A DNA stretch of 52,674 bases from Saprospiraceae bacterium (GTDB lineage: Bacteria > Bacteroidota > Bacteroidia > Chitinophagales > Saprospiraceae). Under the pieces are notes generated by a model. That model saw only the letters and a list, made by a program, of their open reading frames with translations, had not been told where the DNA came from and made no database searches. The DNA is taken from assembly GCA_019187365.1 (NCBI GenBank), contig JABARE010000048.1, forward strand, positions 1 to 52,674, written 5' to 3'. Shown here piece by piece: positions 33,602 through 41,904 of the stretch; position 1 is the first letter of the stretch; every line of letters starts with the position of its first letter. The position numbers and the translations under genes are program-made.

Positions 33602-33988
33602 TTGACGAACACGCTGACCAAACGCAAACTCCAACCCAGAAAAGAACAGGCATTTATCGATCTCGTCATCGACGCCATCCGCGATATCAAAGGTAAGAAC
33701 ATCTTACTCCTGGATCTCAGGCACTTGCCGGATGCGCCGTCTTCCTATTTTGTGATATGCGAAGGTGACAGTTCCACCCAGATCAAGGCCATTGCGGCCA
33801 ACGTCGAGCGACGGGCCAAAGAAGAAGCAGGAATGAGGGCTCATTCTGAGGGGCAGCTCGGCGCAAAATGGGTGCTTGTCGATTTCTTCGACCTGGTGGT
33901 GCACATTTTCGACAAAGAAACGCGGAAATACTACGAACTGGAGGACCTGTGGAGCGATGCCCATTTTACTGAGTTCCAGAATCTCTGA
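33602..33988 (+). CDS. rsfS: Ribosomal silencing factor RsfS
   Basis: A 128-residue RsfS/Iojap protein. It binds ribosomal protein L14 and blocks joining of the subunits under nutrient stress. Visible: KNILLLDLRHLPDAPSSYFVICEGDSSTQIKAIAANV and WVLVDFFDLVVHIFDKETRKYYELEDLWSDA, the conserved tail. No in-frame ATG is near; the best start is the TTG at 33602, though GTG/ATT starts were not excluded. It is 62 bp ahead of ftsH; the two are probably cotranscribed. The neighbouring rsfS-ftsH order is common in Bacteroidota. Confidence 0.9.
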   Translation: MTNTLTKRKLQPRKEQAFIDLVIDAIRDIKGKNILLLDLRHLPDAPSSYFVICEGDSSTQIKAIAANVERRAKEEAGMRAHSEGQLGAKWVLVDFFDLVVHIFDKETRKYYELEDLWSDAHFTEFQNL

Positions 33989-34050
33989 GTTTCGCAACCA
34001 ATTGCGTTTCGCGTCGTTTACCTTAGAAGTTTAGTACACTTACACCCAAC

Positions 34051-36054
34051 ATGGACAAAAAGCAGCCAAGCAACCCCAATCCCAAGAAACCCGGCGAGGG
34101 CTTCAACGTGTATTGGATATACGGGATCATATTATTGGCGATCATCGGGGTCAATTTGTTTTACATGGCTTCTCCCGGCAAGGGAAACATCAATTCCATT
34201 CGGTTTGAGGACATGATGACCCGGGGAGACATTGAAAAAATTGAAGTCGTCAACCTCAAGCAGGCCTATGTTTACCTCCGTCCGGAAGCCATCAATAAAG
34301 ATGAATACAAGGACAAACTGAGTGCAAGCCCGGGTACGCGGCCGCAGTACTTTTTCAACATTGGGCCCGCGGAAAAATTTCAGGAGAAAGTTGATAAATA
34401 CAACGAGGCCCTGCCAAACAAGATCAGCATCAGTTACGAGGAAAAGCAAAATTGGCTCGGCCCCATCCTCTCGTTTGTCGTACCCTTTTTGATCATCCTG
34501 GCCATTTGGATGTTTCTGATGCGACGCGTTGGTGGCGGGGGTGCAGGCCCCGGTGCCCAGATTTTCAACATTGGAAAATCAAAGGCCACCCTGTTTGAAA
34601 AAGACGAATCGACGAACATAACCTTCAAGGATGTAGCCGGGCTCGATGAGGCAAAGGAGGAGGTGATGGAGGTCGTTGATTTCCTCAAAAACCCAAAAAA
34701 GTACACGGCGCTGGGGGGGAAGATTCCCAAAGGCGTTTTGCTGGTTGGCCCTCCGGGAACTGGAAAGACCCTTCTGGCCAAGGCCGTAGCGGGTGAGGCC
34801 GCGGTTCCGTTTTTCACCATTTCGGGTTCGGATTTTGTCGAAATGTTTGTTGGCGTAGGCGCTTCGCGCGTTCGCGACCTGTTTCGCCAGGCCCGTGAGA
34901 AAGCACCCTGTATCGTGTTCATCGACGAGATCGACGCCGTGGGTCGTGCCCGCGGCAGAAACACCTTCCAGGGAGGCAACGACGAACGAGAGAATACCCT
35001 CAACCAGTTGCTGGTGGAGATGGATGGCTTTGGTACGGAGTCGGGTGTGATCCTGATGGCTGCAACCAACCGCCCCGATGTATTAGACAGCGCCCTGCTG
35101 AGGCCCGGGAGGTTTGACCGCCAGATCGGGATCGATCCCCCTGACCTCAAAGGCCGTGAAGAAATTTTTAAAGTGCACCTCAAGCCCCTGAAGCTTGCCG
35201 AAGACGTGACTCCGGAGGCACTTGCTGAAATGACCCCCGGCTTTGCCGGTGCCGAGATCGCCAATGTTTGCAACGAAGCTGCCCTGGTGGCCGCGCGCAG
35301 AGATAAAAAAGCCATAGACCTCGACGATTTCAACTATGCCCTGGACCGGGTGATCGGCGGTTTGGAAAAAAAGAACAAGCTGATCGCGCCAGAGGAAAAA
35401 GAGATCATCGCCTTTCATGAGGCCGGCCATGCCATCATCGGGTGGTACCTCAAAAATGCTTCCCCTCTGGTTAAAGTCACCATCGTTCCCCGTGGCATTG
35501 GCACGTTGGGATATGCCCAATACCTGCCAAAGGAGGAGTACATCACCCGTACAGAAGCCTTGCTCGACCGGATGTGCATGACCCTTGGCGGGCGCGCTTC
35601 CGAAAAGATCGTTTTCGACAAGATCTCAACGGGTGCCCAAAGCGACCTGGACCACGTAACCAAAATGGCCTACAGCATGGTCAACATTTTCGGCATGAAC
35701 GAAAAGGTCGGGAATGTGTCATACTACGGTCTGATGCAAGAGGCGTTTCAACGCCCCTACAGCGAGGATACGGCTCGCATTATGGACCTCGAGGTGCGAA
35801 ACCTCATTGAATCGCAATATGAGCGGGCACAGGAACTGCTGCGGGAAAAACGCAAAGAACTCGAGATCCTCGCCCAGGAGTTACTGCGCAAGGAAGTGCT
35901 CCACAAATCCGACGTGGAACGCCTGATCGGCCCGTCTCCTTTTCACAAAGACAAATCGGCCGAACCTCCCCCACTCAGCGGCCAGCATGTAAGCGACGAA
36001 AAACCGGAAGGAGAGAAGAATCCCGAAAGCAAGGAAAATCAGGAAGTCGCCTAA
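34051..36054 (+). CDS. ftsH: ATP-dependent zinc metalloprotease FtsH
   Basis: A 667-residue membrane AAA+ protease. Two membrane helices (about 22-42 and 130-155) enclose a periplasmic domain. AAA module: Walker A GPPGTGKT (233-240), Walker [12 protein letters not shown], second region of homology RPGRFDRQI. Protease domain: HEAGH (456-460) with zinc ligands H456 and H460 and catalytic E457. The C-terminal tail (about 630-667) is acidic and Pro-rich. FtsH degrades misfolded or regulated membrane and cytosolic proteins, such as LpxC in other bacteria. A TACCTTAG near-match to the -7 box lies just upstream. Length matches other Bacteroidota FtsH. Confidence 0.96.
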   Translation: MDKKQPSNPNPKKPGEGFNVYWIYGIILLAIIGVNLFYMASPGKGNINSIRFEDMMTRGDIEKIEVVNLKQAYVYLRPEAINKDEYKDKLSASPGTRPQYFFNIGPAEKFQEKVDKYNEALPNKISISYEEKQNWLGPILSFVVPFLIILAIWMFLMRRVGGGGAGPGAQIFNIGKSKATLFEKDESTNITFKDVAGLDEAKEEVMEVVDFLKNPKKYTALGGKIPKGVLLVGPPGTGKTLLAKAVAGEAAVPFFTISGSDFVEMFVGVGASRVRDLFRQAREKAPCIVFIDEIDAVGRARGRNTFQGGNDERENTLNQLLVEMDGFGTESGVILMAATNRPDVLDSALLRPGRFDRQIGIDPPDLKGREEIFKVHLKPLKLAEDVTPEALAEMTPGFAGAEIANVCNEAALVAARRDKKAIDLDDFNYALDRVIGGLEKKNKLIAPEEKEIIAFHEAGHAIIGWYLKNASPLVKVTIVPRGIGTLGYAQYLPKEEYITRTEALLDRMCMTLGGRASEKIVFDKISTGAQSDLDHVTKMAYSMVNIFGMNEKVGNVSYYGLMQEAFQRPYSEDTARIMDLEVRNLIESQYERAQELLREKRKELEILAQELLRKEVLHKSDVERLIGPSPFHKDKSAEPPPLSGQHVSDEKPEGEKNPESKENQEVA

Positions 36055-36149
36055 CCCGCAGTTGCAAGAAAGCAAGGGCAATTAGCCAATAATTTTTTGC
36101 AGATTCATTCGAAGGGTGATCTCAATTCAAAACATCAAACAAAAGGCAT

Positions 36150-36797
36150 ATGGACTTAATGCAAATGCTTCAGGCACAACTCAGCGAACCGGTGATCGGG
36201 CAGATCAGCCGGCAGATCGGGGCCACTGAGCAACAGACGGCAACGGCCTCCAACGGCATCTTTACCGCCCTGTTGGGAGGTCTTGCCCAAAATACTTCGA
36301 ACAAAGACGGACTGTCTTCCCTGGTGGCTGCGCTTGACAGAGATCACGACGGCAGCGCCCTCGATGACCTTGCCGGCTTTGTCGGCGGAATGCTCTCCGG
36401 CAGCATTGCGGGTAGAAATGCAAACGGGAACGGCATCCTGGGGCACATCCTCGGTGACCGGCAAGCGTCGGTCGCACAGAACATTGGAGAAAAGACCGGT
36501 TTGAGTTCGGACCAGGTCGCTAAACTCATGCCCATATTGGCACCCATCGCCATGTCGCTGCTTGCCCGGATGCTCAAAAAGTCGCCTCAGGAAGCTACGG
36601 CACCCACACCCGGTACCGGTGGCATGGGCGAGTTGGCACGCATTCTCATGGGGTCGGCCCAACATGCGCAGAAAGGCGATTTCGGAGACCTGCTGAGCGG
36701 TGTTCTGGGTGGTCTGCCCGGACAGGGGGTATCCCAGCCGGCAAACAGCGGGGGAAGCATTTTTGCCAACATACTTCGCCGGGTTTTTAAGAGCTGA
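36150..36797 (+). CDS. DUF937-family protein
   Basis: A 215-residue soluble protein rich in Gly, Ala and Leu with the DUF937 pattern: MQMLQAQLSEPVIGQISRQIGATEQQT (about 5-31), LLGGLAQNTSNKDG, DRDHDGSALDDLAGFVGG (about 63-80), LGDRQASVAQNIGEKTGLSSDQVAKLMPILAPIAMSLLARML. The DRDHDGSA stretch could bind a metal ion. Function unknown. It follows ftsH by 95 bp and may be cotranscribed. Confidence 0.85.
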   Translation: MDLMQMLQAQLSEPVIGQISRQIGATEQQTATASNGIFTALLGGLAQNTSNKDGLSSLVAALDRDHDGSALDDLAGFVGGMLSGSIAGRNANGNGILGHILGDRQASVAQNIGEKTGLSSDQVAKLMPILAPIAMSLLARMLKKSPQEATAPTPGTGGMGELARILMGSAQHAQKGDFGDLLSGVLGGLPGQGVSQPANSGGSIFANILRRVFKS

Positions 36798-37140
36798 ATC
36801 TTTTAGGTCGATGCACCGAAGGTGAACGACATTCACATTTGAATGTTTCGTCCTTTGAGAAGCATCGTGACTGCCGGATTTCTAAAAAACATTTGACGGA
36901 ATTGCTCTGACATTGCCGGAATTAGACCGGCCATCATAGCTTTGCAGCAACCGTTTCGCCTGATTGCGATGTGAATGCCCTTTCTGCCCCGGCAGAAAAA
37001 AGCAATCCAGGCATCCCCCAACCCAAGTCAGAGGGCGCATTTTCTGTATGTACACATTCGGAAACAGGCGCATTTATGGCTTTTTCGTGCGAAGCGGTCC
37101 TTCCGGCTGAAGTGTTGCCATTTGCCCGGAGGAAACTTTT
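36798..37140. other. Intergenic region before the heme-copper operon
   Basis: No gene is seen in 343 bp. A short inverted repeat CATTC-ACATTT-GAATG occurs near 36830. An AACTTTTG stretch near 37132-37141 is a poor -7 match for the downstream operon. The dispersed palindrome follows at 37150-37163. Confidence 0.4.
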
Positions 37141-37149
37141 GTGCAACAT

Positions 37150-37163
37150 AACGAACGTTCGTT
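37150..37163. repeat. Dispersed palindrome, copy 5 (start of the reductase operon)
   Basis: AACGAACGTTCGTT, perfect 14-bp palindrome, ending one base before the ATG of the CuA subunit gene at 37165. Its position suits an operator or a structure at the ribosome-binding site. Confidence 0.75.
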
Positions 37164-37164
37164 T

Positions 37165-37752
37165 ATGAGTCCGAAACATGCCTTTTTGCTCGTCGTTTTT
37201 TTGTTGGTTGCGATTGCCATCCTCTATGTGTTTTACCGGGTGTACCGGTCTTCCCTTCCGTTTGCGGTTCCGCAGGGGGGCCTGGCCAACGCCAACCAGA
37301 AGCGCCTGATATTTTTCCTGCTGCTTGCCGGTACGGCGGTTATCTTATCCACGGTAAGTTTTGCGCGTTCGCCCTATTTCACTTTTGCCGACGAGGACCC
37401 GTCGGAAGTCGTGTACGTCGCTGCGCGTCAGTTTGCGTATGTCCTGTCCAGAGAAGCCATCAATCCGCAAGGCACTCCTGCGGCAGCAGAGCCCATTCAA
37501 TTGCGCGCTGGCAAGGTCGTTGAATTTAGAGTGACCAGTCTCGATGTCAACCACGGCTTTGCCATTTACAACGATCGCGGACATCTGCTGGCGCAGACCC
37601 AGGCCATGCCGGGTTATGTAAACCGCCTTCGCTGGAAATTCGATGAGCCCGGCACCTATCAGTTGCTCTGCATTGAATTCTGCGGAGCGGCTCATGCATA
37701 TATGAGCGCGTCTTTCGACGTAATCTCAGGCAACGAATCACAAACCCGGTAA
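37165..37752 (+). CDS. Heme-copper reductase subunit II with CuA site
   Basis: A 195-residue protein. Two hydrophobic segments (about 6-26 and 47-67) are followed by a cupredoxin domain with a complete CuA site: H130 (DVNHGF), C169, C173, H177 and M180 (CIEFCGAAHAYM). It would receive electrons from cytochrome c or a blue copper protein and pass them to the catalytic subunit. The frame also opens at a GTG at 37141, but the ATG at 37165 is a better start. It is followed after 8 bp by the catalytic subunit gene and then by an SCO chaperone gene: a compact three-gene operon. Confidence 0.88.
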   Translation: MSPKHAFLLVVFLLVAIAILYVFYRVYRSSLPFAVPQGGLANANQKRLIFFLLLAGTAVILSTVSFARSPYFTFADEDPSEVVYVAARQFAYVLSREAINPQGTPAAAEPIQLRAGKVVEFRVTSLDVNHGFAIYNDRGHLLAQTQAMPGYVNRLRWKFDEPGTYQLLCIEFCGAAHAYMSASFDVISGNESQTR

Positions 37753-37760
37753 GCACCTCT

Positions 37761-39179
37761 ATGAAAAAAATAACTGCCCTTTGGATCATCACCGTTCTCG
37801 TTCTGTTTCTGGTAGCGGTGACCTTTGGAATTGTCATGCGCCTGAATCAGGGAAACAGCATTCAGCTCTCTCCCGTAGGCTTTTACTCGACCATGACCGC
37901 ACATGGACTCACCATGATTGGCATTTGGGTTGTAGCCGGTCTGGCTGCTCTCCACTACCTGTTGCAGCGGTACGTTTCCATTTCCCCTAAACTCGGATAC
38001 TTCGCATTTGGGATGACGGTGGTCGGGGTGCTGTTGCTTTTCCTCGTCATTTTTGCCGGAAAGTTTCATACGGGATGGACCTTTTTATACCCTCTTCCCT
38101 TTTACGCCGTTGGCGAAAAATGGGCGAGTCCGGGCTTTCTCGTCGCCATTGGATTGTTGGGCATCGGCTGGACCGTTTGGGTTGCCGGTATGCTCCTGGC
38201 CATTTTTAAAAAATATCCCCTGCCCGTGGCCTTTGCCTGGCAGCACCTGAGAAAGTCGCCTGCGGTTGAAACCCCTCCACTGGTGCTGATTTCAACGATA
38301 TCGCTCGTCGGCGTTTTGCTCAGCCTGGCAACGGCCGTCGTCGTACTCGTATTCTATTTTATCGAATATTTCTCCGGCAGGGCGGTGACCAACGACGCTT
38401 TGCTGATGAAAAACCTGACGTTCTTTTTCGGGCACACCCTGTTTAATGAAGTCCTTTACCTTGGGCTTGCCTCTCTGTACGAGTTGTTCCCTGAAGTGAG
38501 CGGAAGGCCGCGCTTCCGGACCACCTGGTACGTAGCGCTGGCATGGAACTGCACACTTTGCTTTATCCTTACTGCCTTTTTTCATCACATGTACATGGAT
38601 TTTGCGCAACCCCTGGTGTTTCAGGCCATCGGACAGTACGCTTCCTATTTTGCGAGTCTGCCGGCGGCTTCCATCACCGCTTTCAGTGTGCTGGCGCTCG
38701 TGGTCCGAAGTCCAATCAAATGGTCGCTGACCAATGCCCTGTTTTTTACCGGCGTGATGGGATGGCTGATCGGCGGCATCGGCGCCGTGATCGATGCCAC
38801 CATTGCCAACAACTTCATCCTGCACAACACTCTATGGGTTGCCGCCCACTTCCATACCTACAATGTACTGGGAAACGTACTGTTCAGCCTCGCTTTCTTT
38901 CACTGGGCCGCCAACGAGTTTTCAGGTAAGCAAACTAACGAGCGTTCGGATGATCTAAAGATCTTTCTGTTGCTTATCGGCGGACTTGGATTTGTGCTGA
39001 TGTTCTACCTGGGTGGCGCATACTCAGTGCCCAGGCGATTTAACGTATATCCAGAGCTCTTCTCGGATGCAGGGTGGATGGCTCTCGTCGGTGCATTCTT
39101 TGCTACCATTTACCTTGCCGCCCTCGTCCTGTTCTCGTACAGCATCATCAAAAAATGCGTTCCTTCGTTGCGGCGCTGA
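37761..39179 (+). CDS. Heme-copper reductase catalytic subunit I, possibly NO-reductase-like
   Basis: A 472-residue protein with about 12 membrane helices. Metal ligands by alignment to the superfamily: low-spin heme H48 (TAHGLTMIG) and H365; high-spin heme H363 (AAHFHTYNVLG); CuB H225, H275 and H276 (FFHHMYMD). In O2 reductases of types A and B the residue four after the first CuB His is Tyr, crosslinked to it. Here the segment is GHTLFNEVLYLG: position 229 is Asn, followed by Glu 230, and no Tyr lies there. NO reductases have Glu, Gln, Asp or Asn at this site. The enzyme may therefore reduce NO, although automatic annotation would call it cytochrome c oxidase. Subunit II has CuA, so it is not a classical cNOR. 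The gene overlaps the SCO gene by 25 bp. Confidence 0.85.
   Translation: MKKITALWIITVLVLFLVAVTFGIVMRLNQGNSIQLSPVGFYSTMTAHGLTMIGIWVVAGLAALHYLLQRYVSISPKLGYFAFGMTVVGVLLLFLVIFAGKFHTGWTFLYPLPFYAVGEKWASPGFLVAIGLLGIGWTVWVAGMLLAIFKKYPLPVAFAWQHLRKSPAVETPPLVLISTISLVGVLLSLATAVVVLVFYFIEYFSGRAVTNDALLMKNLTFFFGHTLFNEVLYLGLASLYELFPEVSGRPRFRTTWYVALAWNCTLCFILTAFFHHMYMDFAQPLVFQAIGQYASYFASLPAASITAFSVLALVVRSPIKWSLTNALFFTGVMGWLIGGIGAVIDATIANNFILHNTLWVAAHFHTYNVLGNVLFSLAFFHWAANEFSGKQTNERSDDLKIFLLLIGGLGFVLMFYLGGAYSVPRRFNVYPELFSDAGWMALVGAFFATIYLAALVLFSYSIIKKCVPSLRR
38935..38952. repeat. Dispersed palindrome, diverged copy 6 (in catalytic subunit gene)
   Basis: CTAACGAGCGTTCGGATG, four mismatches from the consensus. 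Read as Thr-Asn-Glu-Arg-Ser. A weak match, listed for completeness. Confidence 0.35.
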
Positions 39180-39901
39180 GCCTTACCGCTTTAGCCGTGC
39201 AGGCTGCTCCCGTTGCCGTGGATTACGGTATGGGTGAGGAAAAACTTCTTTTCCAAAAGGTGTTCGACGCCGAGATCGTTCAGGCAGAGGGCACCTGCAG
39301 GCTATCATCGCTCTATTCAGGTGGGCCATTGGCCGTTGCATGGATCTACACGAGGTGCTTTGGCATTTGTACCCCTCTGATGGTCGACCTCGCAGGGGCT
39401 GCCCAATGGTTGCCGGGAGAATTGCCTTATAAGATCCTGGTACTGAGTTTTGACCCCCGCGATTGCGTTGACGACATGCGCGCGCTTGCCCGGCGGTACG
39501 GCCTGGAGAACGACCCACACTGGATTTTTGCCACCAGTCCTCAGATGGATTCCCTCAACCGCTCTGTGGGTTTCTCTCCCAGGTGGGACAGCTCGCGCAA
39601 TGGATTCGACCACGAAGGACTCGTTGGCGGCATCAACGATGACGGTTACCTCTGCCGGCGCCTTTCCGTCACCGGGGATCCACGCGCACTGGAGCGGCTT
39701 TTTGCAGAAACCCGCCGGCATTTCAATCCCTCACATCCGCTGCCAGGAGGCCAGTCGATGCTCTCCTGCTTTAGCTACGACCCGCTCACGGGAACTAAAA
39801 AACCCGCTGCAGGCCTGCTGATTCTGCTCCTCGCTCCCTTTGCCACACTGTTGCTCCTGCTGGGCTTGTCGGTCGCAGGTCGCCGCACACCGGCCGTCTA
39901 G
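39155..39901 (+). CDS. SCO1/SenC-type copper chaperone
   Basis: A 248-residue protein with an N-terminal signal (MRSFVAALSLTALAVQAAP) and a thioredoxin-like domain. The copper site is TRCFGICTP (C68, C72), and a candidate copper His is H153 (GFDHEGLVGGI). A C-terminal membrane helix (about 217-240, GLLILLLAPFATLLLLLGL) anchors it. SCO proteins load copper into CuA. It is the third gene of the heme-copper operon and overlaps the previous gene by 25 bp, so coupled translation is likely; the start is set by this and by the signal peptide. Confidence 0.85.
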   Translation: MRSFVAALSLTALAVQAAPVAVDYGMGEEKLLFQKVFDAEIVQAEGTCRLSSLYSGGPLAVAWIYTRCFGICTPLMVDLAGAAQWLPGELPYKILVLSFDPRDCVDDMRALARRYGLENDPHWIFATSPQMDSLNRSVGFSPRWDSSRNGFDHEGLVGGINDDGYLCRRLSVTGDPRALERLFAETRRHFNPSHPLPGGQSMLSCFSYDPLTGTKKPAAGLLILLLAPFATLLLLLGLSVAGRRTPAV

Positions 39902-39940
39902 ACGCATTTTGCTGCGCAGGTAAACACAGACTAACGTTGG

Positions 39941-41743
39941 TTACTGCAACTTATCGCCGCGCAATTCGCGGAAACGCTTGCGCGCCTCTACGGCGAGAAT
40001 GCTGTTGCTGAAATCGATGAAGAGTTTTTCGTACAACTCCATGGCGCGGGAGGGTTCTCCAAGACGGTGGTCGTAAATAGACGCCATGTTCCACAGGGCG
40101 TTGTCCGCACGGATGCCTTCGGAATGTTTTTCCAGCACCTGGCGATATTTTTCCAAGGCCTCCTGGTTGCGTTGCTGGTCTTCAAAAATCTGACCCTGGA
40201 GATACCACACGTCGTCTTCCAGAAAGCGAATTTCAGGATCCCCGAAGGGAATGGCCGCCAATATGGCCAGTGCGGTGTCGTGCTTGTTCTGAAATAGCTT
40301 GAGTTCTGCCGATGCATACTGCATGAGCGACTCCCCGGTGGTATCCTGGTTCAGGTTGTCGAGGATGAAGACGGATAGGTCGATGGCGTCGTTGGAGATC
40401 AATCGGCTGGTGGCACTTTTGAGGATGTCGAATTGTTCCTGCGCCCATTCAAAATCTCCTGCGAAATACGAGAGCCTTGCATTTTTGAAGCGGGCCATCT
40501 CGCCCAGTTCATCTTCCTTGAAATCCTTGTCGACCTGCGAATACAGCAGCGTGGCCTCCCAGCGCTCCCCGGTGATCAGAAAGTAATCGCCCAGGTCGAG
40601 TTTGGCCTTTGCCACGATGTGTCGCTCCACTTGTGGAATCCGCACCAGAGCATCCAGCAGGCGTATGGCTTCGTCGAGCTTTCCGAGGTACTGGGCCTCC
40701 AGTTCTGCAAACTCAATGACGAGAGATGCCGACAGGTGATTCATACCTACGTCGGCAATGTATTTTTGGTAATCGGATTCGAGTTGAGACAACTCGGCGG
40801 TTCCATATTGCCCTCCTTCGACGATGGCTTGTCGCTGGGATACGAGCAGCTGACGATACGCATCGTGATAAAATGACCCCGAAGGCCCTTTGTCCCGCAC
40901 GTAGCGAAAGCCTTCGACCGCCGTGCGGTAATCTCCATCGAGGTAGGCCGTCATAGACAGGTTGTACACAGAATTTCCGGTTTCGTTGCGGATGCGGTCG
41001 AGGGCTATTGCTTGTCGCATCGCATTCCCGTAATCCTTCAGTTGTACGTAAGACCACATGAGCAATTCAGGAAACTCGCGATGGTCGGGATTGCGCTCCA
41101 TGCGCTCGAACAACTGGGCCTGCAAATCTGCATAGGCCTCCTCGTTCAGATAGTTGATGATCAGCGTCTGCACGTGTTGGAGCTGCACGGACCTGTCTTC
41201 CAGTCCGTCGAGGTAGTGCCGCAGCATGCCCGAAAGATCGCCTTTGCGGCGGCGGATGTCGGCCAGGTTGTAGGTAAACCGGGCAGGTGGTTTGATCGTG
41301 CGTTCGCCCTTTTCGTAGACGCGCAGGGCCAAATCGTATTGGGCATTTTGAACAAAGGCATTTGCCAGGCGGTGTACACTCATGACGTCGGGCGCCATCT
41401 TATCTATGGCTTGTTCATATTGCGCCTCAGCCTTTCCTGTCTCGTTTTGAACGGCATATAAATTGCCATACTGCATGTGCAGTATGGCGTCCTTAGGTCG
41501 TTTGCGCATTTCCTGACGAAGCGCGCTCTCCGCGGTTTCGTAATCGCGAAGTGCGAGGATGCATTCAAAATAGCGCTCGAAATGAGAGGTGTTTGTGGGT
41601 TGGTTCCGGTATAATTCGTGGTAGAGCCGGGAGGCCTTTTCGTATTCGCCGTTGCTGAAATACTCCTGAGCAAGGCGGGTGTCCTGGGCGTGGATACACG
41701 ACAAGGCAAGGAAAACCAGGGCGGGTATAAGAAAACGCTTCAT
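39941..41743 (-). CDS. Exported tetratricopeptide-repeat protein
   Basis: A 600-residue protein with a signal peptide (MKRFLIPALVFLALSCIHAQ). TPR-like helical pairs run through the whole length: LAQEYFSNGEYEKASRLYHELY, LHMQYGNLYAVQNETGKAEAQYEQAI, NALWNMASIYDHRLGEPSRAMELYEKLF. These are peptide-binding scaffolds; no enzyme domain is seen. An ATG six codons in the extended frame precedes it, but the start at 41741-41743 gives the best signal. A TAAATTCG box lies on the minus strand at 41765-41772. Partner unknown; it may assist outer-membrane or T9SS assembly, but that is only a guess. Confidence 0.8.
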   Translation of the reverse strand: MKRFLIPALVFLALSCIHAQDTRLAQEYFSNGEYEKASRLYHELYRNQPTNTSHFERYFECILALRDYETAESALRQEMRKRPKDAILHMQYGNLYAVQNETGKAEAQYEQAIDKMAPDVMSVHRLANAFVQNAQYDLALRVYEKGERTIKPPARFTYNLADIRRRKGDLSGMLRHYLDGLEDRSVQLQHVQTLIINYLNEEAYADLQAQLFERMERNPDHREFPELLMWSYVQLKDYGNAMRQAIALDRIRNETGNSVYNLSMTAYLDGDYRTAVEGFRYVRDKGPSGSFYHDAYRQLLVSQRQAIVEGGQYGTAELSQLESDYQKYIADVGMNHLSASLVIEFAELEAQYLGKLDEAIRLLDALVRIPQVERHIVAKAKLDLGDYFLITGERWEATLLYSQVDKDFKEDELGEMARFKNARLSYFAGDFEWAQEQFDILKSATSRLISNDAIDLSVFILDNLNQDTTGESLMQYASAELKLFQNKHDTALAILAAIPFGDPEIRFLEDDVWYLQGQIFEDQQRNQEALEKYRQVLEKHSEGIRADNALWNMASIYDHRLGEPSRAMELYEKLFIDFSNSILAVEARKRFRELRGDKLQ

Positions 41744-41764
41744 GTGCATCAAACGAAACAAAGG

Positions 41765-41772
41765 CGAATTTA
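41765..41772 (-). promoter_or_regulatory. -7-like promoter box for the TPR gene
   Basis: TAAATTCG on the minus strand, one mismatch from TAnnTTTG, 21 bp before the ATG. A TTTTTGG run about 17 bp further upstream may be the -33 element. Confidence 0.4.
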
Positions 41773-41891
41773 GCTTGTTCACGCGGTCCAAAAACGCAGA
41801 TTGCCATCGTCCGCCCTTGTTAAATCAATGCCAAACAGCCTGGGTAAAGGTCCCTTTCTTAAAAAAATAGTTCATGAGCATCATTAAATCT

Positions 41892-41899
41892 TAAATTTG
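41892..41899 (+). promoter_or_regulatory. -7 promoter box abutting the TTG start at 41905
   Basis: TAAATTTG, an exact TAnnTTTG match, ending five bases before the TTG start codon. As at 2424, the transcript would be leaderless or nearly so. Confidence 0.4.
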
Positions 41900-41904
41900 A
41901 ACGT

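Noticed and set aside
34434..35333. 299-residue ORF opposite ftsH
   Set aside because: Shadow frame within a highly conserved AAA+ gene.
37141..37164. GTG start for the CuA subunit
   Set aside because: It would add eight residues over the palindrome; the ATG at 37165 gives the normal N-terminal membrane anchor.
39927..39945. CTAACGTTGGTTA as a ninth copy of the dispersed palindrome
   Set aside because: Only the CTAACG half-site and a weak second half match; too diverged to count.
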